Position numbers and translations under genes: made by a program. Below are positions 23,675 to 31,826 of a stretch of 45,564 bases of DNA, one piece after another. The DNA comes from Gemmatimonadota bacterium (GTDB lineage: Bacteria > Gemmatimonadota > Gemmatimonadetes > Gemmatimonadales > GWC2-71-9). How positions within the stretch are numbered: the stretch's first letter is position 1; the number at the start of each line of letters is the position of its first letter. The DNA lies in contig QHTK01000062.1 in NCBI GenBank assembly GCA_003220795.1, positions 1 through 45,564 of the forward strand, read 5' to 3'. The notes beneath the pieces are model-generated. The model was not told the origin of the DNA. It saw only the letters and a list, made by a program, of their open reading frames with translations, and did no database searches.

Positions 23675-26140
23675 ATGACCATCAGCAACTTGCCCGCTCC
23701 GCTCGGCCCGGCACCGATGGCCGCTCCTGGGATGCCGCAGCGGGGCATTTCGGTGTTCGACTTGGACGGTCGGGAGAGCGGGGTCGACTGGCGACGCATC
23801 CTCAGCGCCCTGCTTCGCTTCAAATGGCTCATCGCCACGACAACGCTCGTCGGGACGATCGCCGGGGTCGGCGCCACGCGGTTCCTCAAACCCCAGTACT
23901 CCGCCCAGGCGAAGATTTGGATCGACGTCGAGGGCCGACGCGGTCCCGAGCGCGGTCCCACGCCGATTCGCTCCGGGCAGCTGCTCGATGCGGAGTCGTG
24001 GGTGGATCTGCTGGAGTCCTACGTCGTGCTGGACCAGGTGGTGCGTGACCAGCGGCTGTACGTGTCACCCAACGCGCCGGCGGATGCCCAGGCGGTCGCG
24101 AAGTTGGGCGTGGCCGATCAGTTTCAAGCAGGCGCGTACCGTTTCACGGTGGACCATTCGGGGCAGGGGTACACACTCGCCACGGCCGACGGGGTCGAGC
24201 TGGAACGCGGTACGCTCGGCGATTCCGTCGGGTCGCGGTACGGGTTGCGGTGGGTGCCGGACGCGAGCACCGTCGCCCCGGGACGGGTCGTCGAGTTCAC
24301 CCTGACCACGCTGCGCGATGCCGCCACGTCCCTGGGCGAGGGGCTCGACGCGCGGATGGACCAGGAGGGGAGCTTCCTACGCCTCGAGCTGCGAGGCGCC
24401 AATCCAGTCGACATCACTGCCATCGTCAACGCAGTGGCGCAGCGCTACGTCACGGTGTATGCCGACCTGAAGCGCCAGAAACTCATCGAGCTCACCAAGA
24501 TTCTGGGCGAGCAGCTGCAACATGCTCAGGAGAACCTCCACGGCGCGGAGGCCTCCCTGCAGCGCTTCCGGGAGGAAACGATCACCCTGCCGGGCGACCG
24601 CCCGAGCGTGGGGGGCGCGTCGGTGGCGGGTGCCGCCGTCGGTGGGCCCGGGGCGACTGGCGCGGTCGCGGCGCGGGATCCCGTGTTCGGCAGCTTCTTC
24701 GACATGCAGATCTCCCGGGAACAGGCACGGCGCGATCGGGACGCTTTGGACCGGCTGCTGGCGCAGGCCGGTGACTCGGGGCTGTCGGCCGAGGCACTGT
24801 CGGTGGTCGGGCTGGTCCAGGCGAACCCCGAGCTGACACAGGCGCTGACGGAGCTGATGACGAAGCAGGCCGAGCTGCGCGCCCTGCGCTACAAGTACTC
24901 CGACGCGTACCCGCCGGTGCAGCGGCTCCTCGGGGAGATCGCGACGCTGCAGCGTCAGACGATCCCGACGCTCGCGCGCCAGCTGGCCGGCCAGCTCGCG
25001 GCCAAGGAAACGGAGCTCGGCCGTCGAGTCGATGCCGACTCGCGGACGTTGAAGCAGATTCCCGCCCGCGCCATCGAGGAGGCGCGGCTCCGCCGCGACG
25101 CGGCGCTTGCGGAGAACCTCTACCTCAGCCTACAGGGGAAGTACGATGAAGCGCGGCTCGCCGAGGCGAGCACGCTGTCGGACGTGCGCGTGCTGGATTC
25201 GGCGGTCGTGCCGCGGCGGCCCGTGAAGAACACGAGGCGGCGGGTGATTCTGCTGGCCTTCTTCGGCAGCTTCGCGATGGCAGTCGTGGGAGCGGTCCTA
25301 ATCGACCGCGTGGATCCGCGCGTACGCTACCCCGATCAGGTGTCACGCGAGATGGGGCTCACCATCCTGGGGGCCGTGCCGCACATTCGGGCGGGTGCGC
25401 GGCCCGAGCGCAGCGGGCGGCGCGTCCGGCCGCCGGAAGACGTGGCGGTGGTGGTGGAGGCGCTGCGCGGTGTGTGCCTGAACCTTGTGTACACCCACGG
25501 CGCCGTGGCTCCATTGGTCGTCACCATCACCAGCCCGGGGGCGGGCGACGGCAAATCCTTCCTCGCCGCCAACCTCGGGCACACGTTCGCCGAGGCTGGG
25601 CACCGCACGCTGCTGATCGACGGGGACCTGCGACGGGGCGTGCTGCACCGCCGTCTGGGGGCCCGGCGCCGCCCCGGGGTGAGCGACTTCCTGCGCGGCG
25701 AGGTCCCAATCGAGGCGATCGTCCAGACCACGCCGTACCCATCGTTCTCGCTGATCGGCTGCGGAACGCGTGCCTACAACGCGCCCGAGCTGCTCGGCTC
25801 GCAGACGATGTCACAGCTGCTCACTACGCTGCGCCCGAGCTATGACGTCATCCTCGTCGACAGTCCACCGCTCAGCGCCGGGGTCGACCCGCTGATCCTC
25901 GGCACGCTCACGGGCCATCTCGTCGTGGTGCTGCGGACCGGCTTCAGTCATCGCGATATGGCGTCGGCCAAACTCGAGGTGCTGCAGCGGCTGCCCGTGC
26001 GCTTGCTCGGAGCGATCCTCAACGCAGTGCCCGCGGGCGAGGCGTATCGCTACTACTCGTACTATCTGCCGGGCTACGAAGCGGTCGACGAGGAGGCCGA
26101 GCGCGCGAGCGGTGGAAAGGGTCAGCCGTTCGTGATCTAG
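23675..26140 (+). CDS. Polysaccharide co-polymerase fused to BY-type tyrosine kinase (Wzc/ExoP-like)
   Basis: An 821-aa inner-membrane protein that controls chain length and links polymerisation to export. The Wzz-like domain is bounded by membrane helices at about residues 50-68 and 525-545, with a long periplasmic coiled-coil region between them. The cytoplasmic kinase domain has Walker A S-P-G-A-G-D-G-K-S at about 619-627, Walker A' L-L-I-D-G-D-L-R-R, and Walker B V-I-L-V-D-S-P-P. The C-terminal tyrosine cluster Y-R-Y-Y-S-Y-Y at about 791-797 is the expected autophosphorylation site. A Gly/Ala-rich insert at about 308-325 interrupts the coiled coil. No matching low-molecular-weight phosphatase (Wzb) is present in the window. 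Its stop overlaps the convergent receiver gene by 4 bp. Confidence 0.93.
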   Translation: MTISNLPAPLGPAPMAAPGMPQRGISVFDLDGRESGVDWRRILSALLRFKWLIATTTLVGTIAGVGATRFLKPQYSAQAKIWIDVEGRRGPERGPTPIRSGQLLDAESWVDLLESYVVLDQVVRDQRLYVSPNAPADAQAVAKLGVADQFQAGAYRFTVDHSGQGYTLATADGVELERGTLGDSVGSRYGLRWVPDASTVAPGRVVEFTLTTLRDAATSLGEGLDARMDQEGSFLRLELRGANPVDITAIVNAVAQRYVTVYADLKRQKLIELTKILGEQLQHAQENLHGAEASLQRFREETITLPGDRPSVGGASVAGAAVGGPGATGAVAARDPVFGSFFDMQISREQARRDRDALDRLLAQAGDSGLSAEALSVVGLVQANPELTQALTELMTKQAELRALRYKYSDAYPPVQRLLGEIATLQRQTIPTLARQLAGQLAAKETELGRRVDADSRTLKQIPARAIEEARLRRDAALAENLYLSLQGKYDEARLAEASTLSDVRVLDSAVVPRRPVKNTRRRVILLAFFGSFAMAVVGAVLIDRVDPRVRYPDQVSREMGLTILGAVPHIRAGARPERSGRRVRPPEDVAVVVEALRGVCLNLVYTHGAVAPLVVTITSPGAGDGKSFLAANLGHTFAEAGHRTLLIDGDLRRGVLHRRLGARRRPGVSDFLRGEVPIEAIVQTTPYPSFSLIGCGTRAYNAPELLGSQTMSQLLTTLRPSYDVILVDSPPLSAGVDPLILGTLTGHLVVVLRTGFSHRDMASAKLEVLQRLPVRLLGAILNAVPAGEAYRYYSYYLPGYEAVDEEAERASGGKGQPFVI

Positions 26141-27108
26141 GAGGGGGTGGCGGTGGCGCCGTCGTCGAAGCGCCGGAGCCAGTTGGCCCCTTCGGCCCGC
26201 CCGGTGCGCAGGGCGGTGGAAGCGCGCACCAGCAAATCCACGGGCTCAATTGGAGCATACCCGACGTTAGCGACGGCCTCGTAGCCGCAGCGCACGCGCA
26301 GCGGCGGTTGGGGCTGCGACGCGGAATCGGGGGCCGGCGCCGACGCGGGCGCGGCCCCAGCGCTCGCCTGGACCGTGCTCGCGAGGCGCTCGGCCAGCCG
26401 GCGCGCCCCGGCCGCGTCCGTCCCGGGGGCGAGTACTGCGAATTCCGTGGGGCTGAGTCGGCCAACCACGTCCGACAAACGCGCCGACGACTTGAGCGCG
26501 TGGACGCAGCGTACGACGACCTGCCCGGCGCTCTCGCTCGCCGACGCCGGGGTTTCGACATCGAGCGCCAGCACCACGCACGCCAGCGCGCCGTGTTCGC
26601 GGAACGCCTGGGAACCAAGCTCGCGAGCGCGGCGGGCCAGACCCTGTCGGTTGTAGAGCCCCGTCAGCGGGTCCAACAGGCCTTCCGCACGGGCGCGGTC
26701 TGCGTCGAGTTTGGCGCGGACGTACGCCCCGATCTTGAGCAAGATTTCGTCTGCTTCGTGCGGCGGGGCGATGCATTCCCATGCACCGGCCCGGAGCGCC
26801 GCGGTCCGCTGATCGCGCGAGGCGTGCTCACGGAAGGCGAGCAGCAGCGGCGTGCTACTCGAGACCCGCGGATCGGCACGCAGGAGCCGGCACAACTCGA
26901 CCCCCGCCATGTCGGGCAACTCGGCGTCTACGATGACGACGTCGGGCTCGGTGCCGCGGGCGCGCTCCAACGCGTACCGGCCCGAGGGCTCGCGCAGCAC
27001 GGCGTACCCCGCCGGCTCGAGCAGATTCCTCAGCCAGTTGGTGTCGTCCGGATGGTCGCCTGCGAGAAGCACCAGGGGCAAGCCTGCCCGTGGCGTCTGG
27101 TCACTCAT
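26137..27108 (-). CDS. Receiver-GGDEF-like protein with degenerate active site
   Basis: A 323-aa protein with a receiver domain (about residues 10-125; V-I-V-D-A-E-L-P-D-M holds the acceptor Asp) and a GGDEF-like domain starting at D-P-L-T-G-L-Y-N-R-Q-G-L. The active-site motif that should read G-G-D/E-E-F reads S-P-T-E-F in R-L-S-P-T-E-F-A-V-L. Diguanylate cyclase activity is therefore unlikely, and it may instead bind a nucleotide or a partner. A 25-residue Ala/Pro/Ser-rich insert lies near the C-terminus. The start at ATG 27108 is preceded by GGGGGAA. It converges with the co-polymerase gene, so it could be a local regulator of polymer synthesis, as many c-di-GMP type regulators are. Confidence 0.8.
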   Translation of the reverse strand: MSDQTPRAGLPLVLLAGDHPDDTNWLRNLLEPAGYAVLREPSGRYALERARGTEPDVVIVDAELPDMAGVELCRLLRADPRVSSSTPLLLAFREHASRDQRTAALRAGAWECIAPPHEADEILLKIGAYVRAKLDADRARAEGLLDPLTGLYNRQGLARRARELGSQAFREHGALACVVLALDVETPASASESAGQVVVRCVHALKSSARLSDVVGRLSPTEFAVLAPGTDAAGARRLAERLASTVQASAGAAPASAPAPDSASQPQPPLRVRCGYEAVANVGYAPIEPVDLLVRASTALRTGRAEGANWLRRFDDGATATPS

Positions 27109-27155
27109 GCGGTTCCCCCACATCGGTTTGCGCAAGGGATGCCAGCGTTTCCCTC

Positions 27156-27171
27156 TGCAAACCCGGGGCCG
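27156..27171 (-). promoter_or_regulatory. Candidate sigma-54 promoter for the receiver/GGDEF-like gene
   Basis: On the minus strand CGGCCC-CGGGT-TTGCA has correct GG-N10-GC spacing and resembles the site at 5656-5671. The start of transcription would be about 37 nt before ATG 27108. The rest of the spacer 27109-27431 holds no visible gene. Confidence 0.3.
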
Positions 27172-27431
27172 CGACCATTTGGCGCGGCGTGCCGAGACTG
27201 GTTACGCGCAATGCGCCGACTCGGCGCGGCGCAAGTGCCGCGCGGGCGCAACGCGCCTGCGGCGTGCGCGCGTGCTTTGCCGACCGGGAGTGCGGCCGCT
27301 AACGCGTTGCGGCGTCGAGTGCTGCCCGGCGGCGCCAAGGCGGCCCTGAATGCTCGGGCCTCAAACTTGAAGCAGCTTTTGCCGCATGAACGCCGCATCC
27401 TGCGGAGCAGTGTGAGCGTCGAGGATCCCGC

Positions 27432-27653
27432 ATGTTGTGCAAACCGTGCGAGGACCGGACTCCGGGCGGGTCGCTGACGCGGCGACCCCGGTCCGCTTCC
27501 TGCGTTAGCCTGTGCGAGCAGTGTGGCGCGACGATCGTCACGCTGAAGGGCGTCAGGCTGGGTGTGGGAAAGGACACGCTCGCCCAGCTTGCCCGGTTCG
27601 GTCTGGCCGTTACGGGAGAAGCCTTGCTGGAACCCAAGCGCGGGAGCACCTGA
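27432..27653 (+). CDS. Small Cys-containing protein upstream of glmS
   Basis: A 73-aa frame beginning with ATG, preceded by GAGGA 6 nt upstream. It ends 3 nt before the glmS start. The peptide has C-x2-C near its start and C-x3-C-x2-C in the middle, which could bind zinc, followed by a basic C-terminal half. I do not recognise it. Its end covers the glmS ribosome binding site, so it may couple to glmS translation. The spacing and ribosome binding site favour a real gene, but there is no independent evidence of coding. Confidence 0.42.
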   Translation: MLCKPCEDRTPGGSLTRRPRSASCVSLCEQCGATIVTLKGVRLGVGKDTLAQLARFGLAVTGEALLEPKRGST

Positions 27654-27656
27654 GCG

Positions 27657-29483
27657 ATGTGCGGTATTGTCGGATACGTCGGGCCGAAGAACGCCGTGCC
27701 GGTCCTGCTGGACGGGTTGACGCGCCTGGAGTATCGCGGGTACGACTCCGCGGGCGTCGCGGTGCTGAACGGCCACGGCCTCGAGACGCGCAAGCTCGCG
27801 GGCCGCGTCCAGGGGTTGCGCGACCTGTTGGGGCGCTCCCCGGTGCAGGGCAGCTGCGGCATCGGGCACACGCGCTGGGCGACCCACGGTGCCCCGAACG
27901 ACTGCAACGCGCACCCGCACCTCGACTGCAGCGGCGCCCTGGCGCTGGTGCACAACGGGATCATCGAGAACGCCGACGTGCTGCGCGCGCGGCTCATCCA
28001 GGAGGGGCACCGCTTCGCGACGGAGACCGACACCGAGACGCTCGCGCATCTGATCGAGGATTCCCCGGGCGCGACGCTTGAGGCGCGGGTCATCGCGGCG
28101 TTGGGGCACGTCGAAGGCACCTACGGCGTGGCCGTGATCGCGGAGAGCGAACCTGGAAAGATCGTCGTCGCGCGCCGCGGCTCGCCGGTCCTGTTGGGGG
28201 TCGGGGACGGCGAGTTCCTCGTCGCCTCGGACGCGAGCGCGGTATTGGCGCACACGCGCTCCGTCGTCTACCTGAACGACGGTGACGTGGCCGTCGTGAC
28301 CTCGGACGGCTACCGCGTGCTCGACTGCGAGGCGCGACAGCAGGACCGCGCCGTGGACGACATCGAGTGGGATCTCGAGGCGCTCGCCCTCGGCGGGTAC
28401 CCGCACTTCATGCTGAAGGAGATTTGCGAGCAGGCCGAGACGGTGCGCAGCACGTTGCGCGGGCGACTGCTGTTCAGCGAGGGCACTGCGCGCCTGAACG
28501 GGCTCAACCTTACGCCGGCCCAGTGCGCGCGCATACGCCGCATCGTGATCGTGGCGTGCGGCACCTCGTGGCACTCCGGCCTCGTGGGCCGTCACGTCAT
28601 CGAGGAGCTCGCCGGCATTCCCGTCTCGGTCGAGTACGCCTCGGAGTTCCGGTACCGGCGGCTGCTGCGCGTGCCGGGAACGCTGACGATCGCGATCTCG
28701 CAGTCCGGTGAGACAGCCGATACGCTCGAAGCGCTGCGCGTGGCGAAGGGAGCGGGCTCGACCGTCGTCGGCATCGTGAACGTGGTGGGCTCGACCATCG
28801 CGCGCGAGTCCGATGGCGGCGTCTACCTGCACGCCGGGCCCGAAATCGGCGTCGCCTCCACGAAAGCGTTCACCTCGCAGCTCGTGGCACTGGTGCTGCT
28901 CGGGCTGTACCTGGGCCGGCAACGCGGCCTCGCGGCGGAAGAGGGGCGGCGGTTGGTGGAGCAACTCGCAGGCCTCCCCGATCTGGTGGCGCGGGCGCTC
29001 GAGCTGGACGGTGAAGTGGCCCGGCTCGCTGAGCGCTACGCCGATGCGACCAACGCCCTCTACCTCGGTCGCGGGGTGAACTTCCCCGTGGCTCTCGAGG
29101 GCGCGCTCAAGCTCAAGGAGATTTCCTATATCCACGCCGAGGGGTATCCCGCGGCGGAAATGAAGCACGGCCCGATCGCGCTGATCGACGCGAACATGCC
29201 GGTGGTGTTCCTCGCGCCCAAGGATCAAGTGTACGCCAAGGTCGTGTCGAACATGCAGGAGGTGCGGGCGCGGGGTGGTCGAATCATCGTGGTCACGAGC
29301 GAGGGAAACGGGGATCTGCGGCACCTGGTGGACCATCAGCTGTGCGTGCCCGCCGCGGCGCCGCTGCTCTCGCCGCTCTTGACCGTGATCCCGCTTCAGC
29401 TGTTGGCCTATCACATCGCCGTGCGGCGGGGGTGCGACGTGGATCGCCCCCGCAACCTGGCGAAGAGCGTGACGGTGGAATGA
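27657..29483 (+). CDS. glmS: Glutamine-fructose-6-phosphate aminotransferase (isomerising)
   Basis: A 608-aa glucosamine-6-phosphate synthase that converts fructose-6-phosphate and glutamine to glucosamine-6-phosphate, the entry to UDP-GlcNAc. The N-terminal glutaminase domain starts C-G-I-V-G-Y-V-G with the nucleophile Cys right after the initiating Met, and has H-T-R-W-A-T-H-G. The two SIS isomerase domains have A-C-G-T-S-W-H, S-Q-S-G-E-T-A-D-T-L and the C-terminal A-K-S-V-T-V-E. The length matches the family. It leads an operon with the export gene and wecB (ATGA and TAATG overlaps), so it probably supplies precursor for the polymer. No glmS ribozyme-like element was evident. Confidence 0.97.
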   Translation: MCGIVGYVGPKNAVPVLLDGLTRLEYRGYDSAGVAVLNGHGLETRKLAGRVQGLRDLLGRSPVQGSCGIGHTRWATHGAPNDCNAHPHLDCSGALALVHNGIIENADVLRARLIQEGHRFATETDTETLAHLIEDSPGATLEARVIAALGHVEGTYGVAVIAESEPGKIVVARRGSPVLLGVGDGEFLVASDASAVLAHTRSVVYLNDGDVAVVTSDGYRVLDCEARQQDRAVDDIEWDLEALALGGYPHFMLKEICEQAETVRSTLRGRLLFSEGTARLNGLNLTPAQCARIRRIVIVACGTSWHSGLVGRHVIEELAGIPVSVEYASEFRYRRLLRVPGTLTIAISQSGETADTLEALRVAKGAGSTVVGIVNVVGSTIARESDGGVYLHAGPEIGVASTKAFTSQLVALVLLGLYLGRQRGLAAEEGRRLVEQLAGLPDLVARALELDGEVARLAERYADATNALYLGRGVNFPVALEGALKLKEISYIHAEGYPAAEMKHGPIALIDANMPVVFLAPKDQVYAKVVSNMQEVRARGGRIIVVTSEGNGDLRHLVDHQLCVPAAAPLLSPLLTVIPLQLLAYHIAVRRGCDVDRPRNLAKSVTVE

Positions 29484-30124
29484 TGATCCAACGTTTGGTC
29501 GTGCGCCTCGCGGCGCTGATAGTGATCGCGGGCCCACTCGCGGCCCAGATTGCGAAGGCGACCCCAGCGACCGGATTCCAGGTCGGGGACCAGATCTCGC
29601 TCCAGGTGGACGGGGACACGCTGTTTACCAAGACCTTGACCGTGGGACCGGGGCCCGCGCTGACGCTGCCCGTGATCGGCGTGATTCCGCTCGCCGGCGT
29701 GCAACGCGTCGACGTGGAGACGTACCTCACCCAGCAGCTGGGGCGGTACATGAAGAGCCCGGTGGTGCACGCGAAGGCGCTGGTGCGGCTCTCGATCCTC
29801 GGGGAGGTGGAGCATCCGGGCTTCTACGCTGTCGCCGCGGACGTGGTGATCGGAGACGCGCTCATGGTGGCGGGCGGCCCGACGCGCGACGCCAAGGTGG
29901 GCGACTGGCGCATTGAACGAAACGGCGAGCGAGTGTGGGTCGGCGATCCGCTGCGGCAGGCGATCGCGCAAAACATGACGATCGACCAGATGAATCTGCA
30001 TACCGGGGACCAGATTGTCGTGCCGCGAGAGATGCGGAGGGATTCAGAGGCGACGTGGCGCATCATCGGGATTCTGGTGACGCTCCCGGTAGCGATCTAC
30101 GGCCTCACGCGGCTGGGACACTAA
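29480..30124 (+). CDS. Short polysaccharide export protein (Wza-like OPX)
   Basis: A 214-aa exported protein with an N-terminal signal-type helix (about residues 5-22, ending L-A-A-Q). A poly-export domain (about 30-100: F-Q-V-G-D-Q-I-S-L, P-V-I-G-V-I-P-L-A-G, then a beta strand) is followed by one SLBB-like domain (I-L-G-E-V-E-H-P-G-F-Y). A C-terminal hydrophobic helix (about 190-208) comes last. Classical Wza is a lipoprotein of more than 350 aa with several SLBB domains and a C-terminal amphipathic alpha-helix barrel in the outer membrane. This protein has no lipobox Cys and a truly hydrophobic end. It probably forms part of a minimal exporter working with the co-polymerase. ATGATG at 29480 overlaps the glmS stop. 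Confidence 0.85.
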   Translation: MMIQRLVVRLAALIVIAGPLAAQIAKATPATGFQVGDQISLQVDGDTLFTKTLTVGPGPALTLPVIGVIPLAGVQRVDVETYLTQQLGRYMKSPVVHAKALVRLSILGEVEHPGFYAVAADVVIGDALMVAGGPTRDAKVGDWRIERNGERVWVGDPLRQAIAQNMTIDQMNLHTGDQIVVPREMRRDSEATWRIIGILVTLPVAIYGLTRLGH

Positions 30125-31281
30125 TGCGCATCCTGTCCGTCGTCGGGGCACGCCCCAACTTCATGAAGCTGGCTCCGGTGGATCGAGAGTTCGCCCGGCG
30201 CCGCGACGTGGAGCACGTCATCGTGCACACCGGGCAGCACTACGATCCGGAGATGTCGGACCTGTTTTTCGAGGAGCTCTGGATCCCCGCGCCCGACTAC
30301 CACCTCGGCGTCGGCTCGGGCTCGCATGCGCAGCAGACGGCGGCCGTGATGCAGCGACTCGAGCCGATTCTCACCGAGCTCCGCCCCGACCTCGTGCTGG
30401 TGTACGGCGACGTGAACTCCACGCTCGCCGCGGCGCTGGTCGCGGCCAAGCTCGGACGGCGCGTGGGGCACGTCGAGGCGGGGCTGCGCAGCGGCGACTG
30501 GACGATGCCGGAGGAGATCAACCGTGTCGTGACCGATCGGCTGTCAGAGCTGCTGTTGACTCCGTCCCGCGACGCGGGCGACAACCTGGTCGCGGAGGGG
30601 ATCTCCGTCGATCGCATTGAGTTCGTCGGAAACGTCATGATCGACTCGCTGTGCTGGGCCCTGCCGCAGGCGGCGAAGCGCGACGTCGCAGCGCGATACG
30701 ACGTCCGGGGAGTCGGCTACGCGGTCGTCACGTTGCACCGCCCGGCGAACGTCGACGATCCCGCGGTGCTGCGCGAGCTGCTCGCGGCGCTCGACCAGAT
30801 GGGCCGCAAGATGACAGTACTGTTCCCCGTGCACCCGCGCACACGCGAGCGCGTGCAGACGCTCGGTTTCCGGCCGGACCCGAGCGGCGACCTGCGCCTA
30901 CTCGAACCGCTCGGCTACCTCGACATGCTCGGGCTGGTCGCGGCCGCAGCACTGGTCATCACCGACTCGGGCGGCCTGCAAGAGGAGACGACGTTCCTGG
31001 GCGTGCCGTGCGTGACGGTGCGGCCTAATACGGAGCGGCCGGTCACCTGTTCGCACGGGACCAACCGCCTGGTGGCGCCGCGGCGGGACGTGCTGCTCGG
31101 CGCGGTGGAGCGGGCGGTTGCGTGCCGCTCTCCCGCGCGGCCGCTGATCGAGCGGTGGGATGGCCACGCGGCCGAACGGATCGTCCGTGTGCTGTGCGAC
31201 GGCGAGCTCGACGCGGCGGAAGCGCTACCCCATCCGCCGCGGCGCGCGCGCGCCGTGCCCCGGCCGCTCGTGGCGAGCTGA
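30124..31281 (+). CDS. wecB: UDP-N-acetylglucosamine 2-epimerase (non-hydrolysing)
   Basis: A 385-aa enzyme converting UDP-GlcNAc to UDP-ManNAc, a precursor of many capsules and O-antigens. It starts L-S-V-V-G-A-R-P-N-F-M-K and has H-T-G-Q-H-Y-D, V-Y-G-D-V-N-S-T, H-V-E-A-G-L-R-S, H-R-P-A-N-V-D, F-P-V-H-P-R-T-R and T-D-S-G-G-L-Q-E-E, all characteristic of WecB. The length matches the family. ATG 30124 overlaps the preceding TAA (TAATG), so it is coupled with the export gene and glmS. The polymer therefore probably contains N-acetylmannosamine or a derivative, which is inference. The frame is open further upstream, but that part is a shadow of the export gene. No terminator with a T-run follows. 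Confidence 0.96.
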   Translation: MRILSVVGARPNFMKLAPVDREFARRRDVEHVIVHTGQHYDPEMSDLFFEELWIPAPDYHLGVGSGSHAQQTAAVMQRLEPILTELRPDLVLVYGDVNSTLAAALVAAKLGRRVGHVEAGLRSGDWTMPEEINRVVTDRLSELLLTPSRDAGDNLVAEGISVDRIEFVGNVMIDSLCWALPQAAKRDVAARYDVRGVGYAVVTLHRPANVDDPAVLRELLAALDQMGRKMTVLFPVHPRTRERVQTLGFRPDPSGDLRLLEPLGYLDMLGLVAAAALVITDSGGLQEETTFLGVPCVTVRPNTERPVTCSHGTNRLVAPRRDVLLGAVERAVACRSPARPLIERWDGHAAERIVRVLCDGELDAAEALPHPPRRARAVPRPLVAS

Positions 31282-31439
31282 GGTCGTGGTGCGAGATATG
31301 CGATGCTGACGAACATCGTGGACTCCACGGACGCGGTCGGAAGCGTGGGGCACACGTTGCAGGCTGTGCACCGGTCGGGCTGACCGGGCAGACGAGTTTC
31401 GTAACCCAAGGAGGTATGCCGCTGAAGGAAATCCAATGC

Positions 31440-31473
31440 CCGCGGGGAGTGGACCGCACGCCGCTCCCCGCGG
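31440..31473. repeat. Strong hairpin downstream of wecB
   Basis: A 10-bp perfect inverted repeat (CCGCGGGGAG and its complement) encloses a 14-nt loop. There is no T-run, so it is not a standard intrinsic terminator. It could stop or protect the 3' end of the wecB transcript, or be part of a structured RNA. Confidence 0.6.
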
Positions 31474-31663
31474 CGTCCGCCCGCTGCAGCGCCACACCCA
31501 CAACCGGTTCCCTCGGGCTGCGAATCCGCGCCGCGCGCGTCGTGGCATCCCATTTGCTCTTTCGACGAGTCGGCATCCGATGTGTGAGGGAGGTGGCAAC
31601 ACCGGGGAGATCGGACCGACGAGTTGACCATGCGCGGATTGCGTCCCTCCTACGAAGAGCGGG

Positions 31664-31695
31664 GTGGGGACCCCCATGGTGGCCCGACTCCCCAC
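31664..31695. repeat. Inverted repeat about 140 bp upstream of the sigma-54 promoter
   Basis: GTGGGGA and TCCCCAC are separated by 18 nt. The distance from the -24 element fits an upstream activator site of a sigma-54 enhancer-binding protein, but no consensus for this activator is known. Confidence 0.35.
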
Positions 31696-31797
31696 GCCCT
31701 CTTTCGGTGCGGGGGTGAGTCATCTGTCGCCCCAATATGCTGCGCCGACGCCTCAGGACGCGACGACGTAACTTTCCAACAGCTTCCCTGACAACAG

Positions 31798-31825
31798 AAT
31801 ACGCCGCCTCACCGTGGGCGGTATT
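31798..31825. repeat. Imperfect inverted repeat adjoining the sigma-54 promoter
   Basis: AATACGCCGCC (31798-31808) and GGGCGGTATT (31816-31825) pair with one extra base. The right arm ends one base before the -24 element, so a protein bound here could block or bend the promoter. Confidence 0.45.
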
Positions 31826-31826
31826 T

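Noticed and set aside
27131..27150. TGGCAT followed by TTGC on the minus strand before the receiver/GGDEF-like gene
   Set aside because: The two boxes are only 3 nt apart, but sigma-54 needs 5 nt (GG-N10-GC), so it is not a usable promoter.
27109..27656. Search for a glmS ribozyme or other riboswitch before glmS
   Set aside because: No recognisable pairing elements of the ribozyme were seen, and the region includes a plausible small ORF directly before glmS.
27105..29537. An 810-codon open frame on the minus strand opposite glmS
   Set aside because: It is a shadow of glmS in high-GC DNA. The plus-strand protein matches GlmS over its full length and the antisense product is a low-complexity Arg/His/Ala-rich chain.
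31416..31718. A 100-codon frame after a perfect AAGGAGGT in the spacer behind wecB
   Set aside because: The Shine-Dalgarno sequence directly touches the ATG, so initiation would be poor, and the predicted protein is Arg/Ala-rich with no pattern. It could still be an RNA-level feature, so it is mentioned with the spacer.
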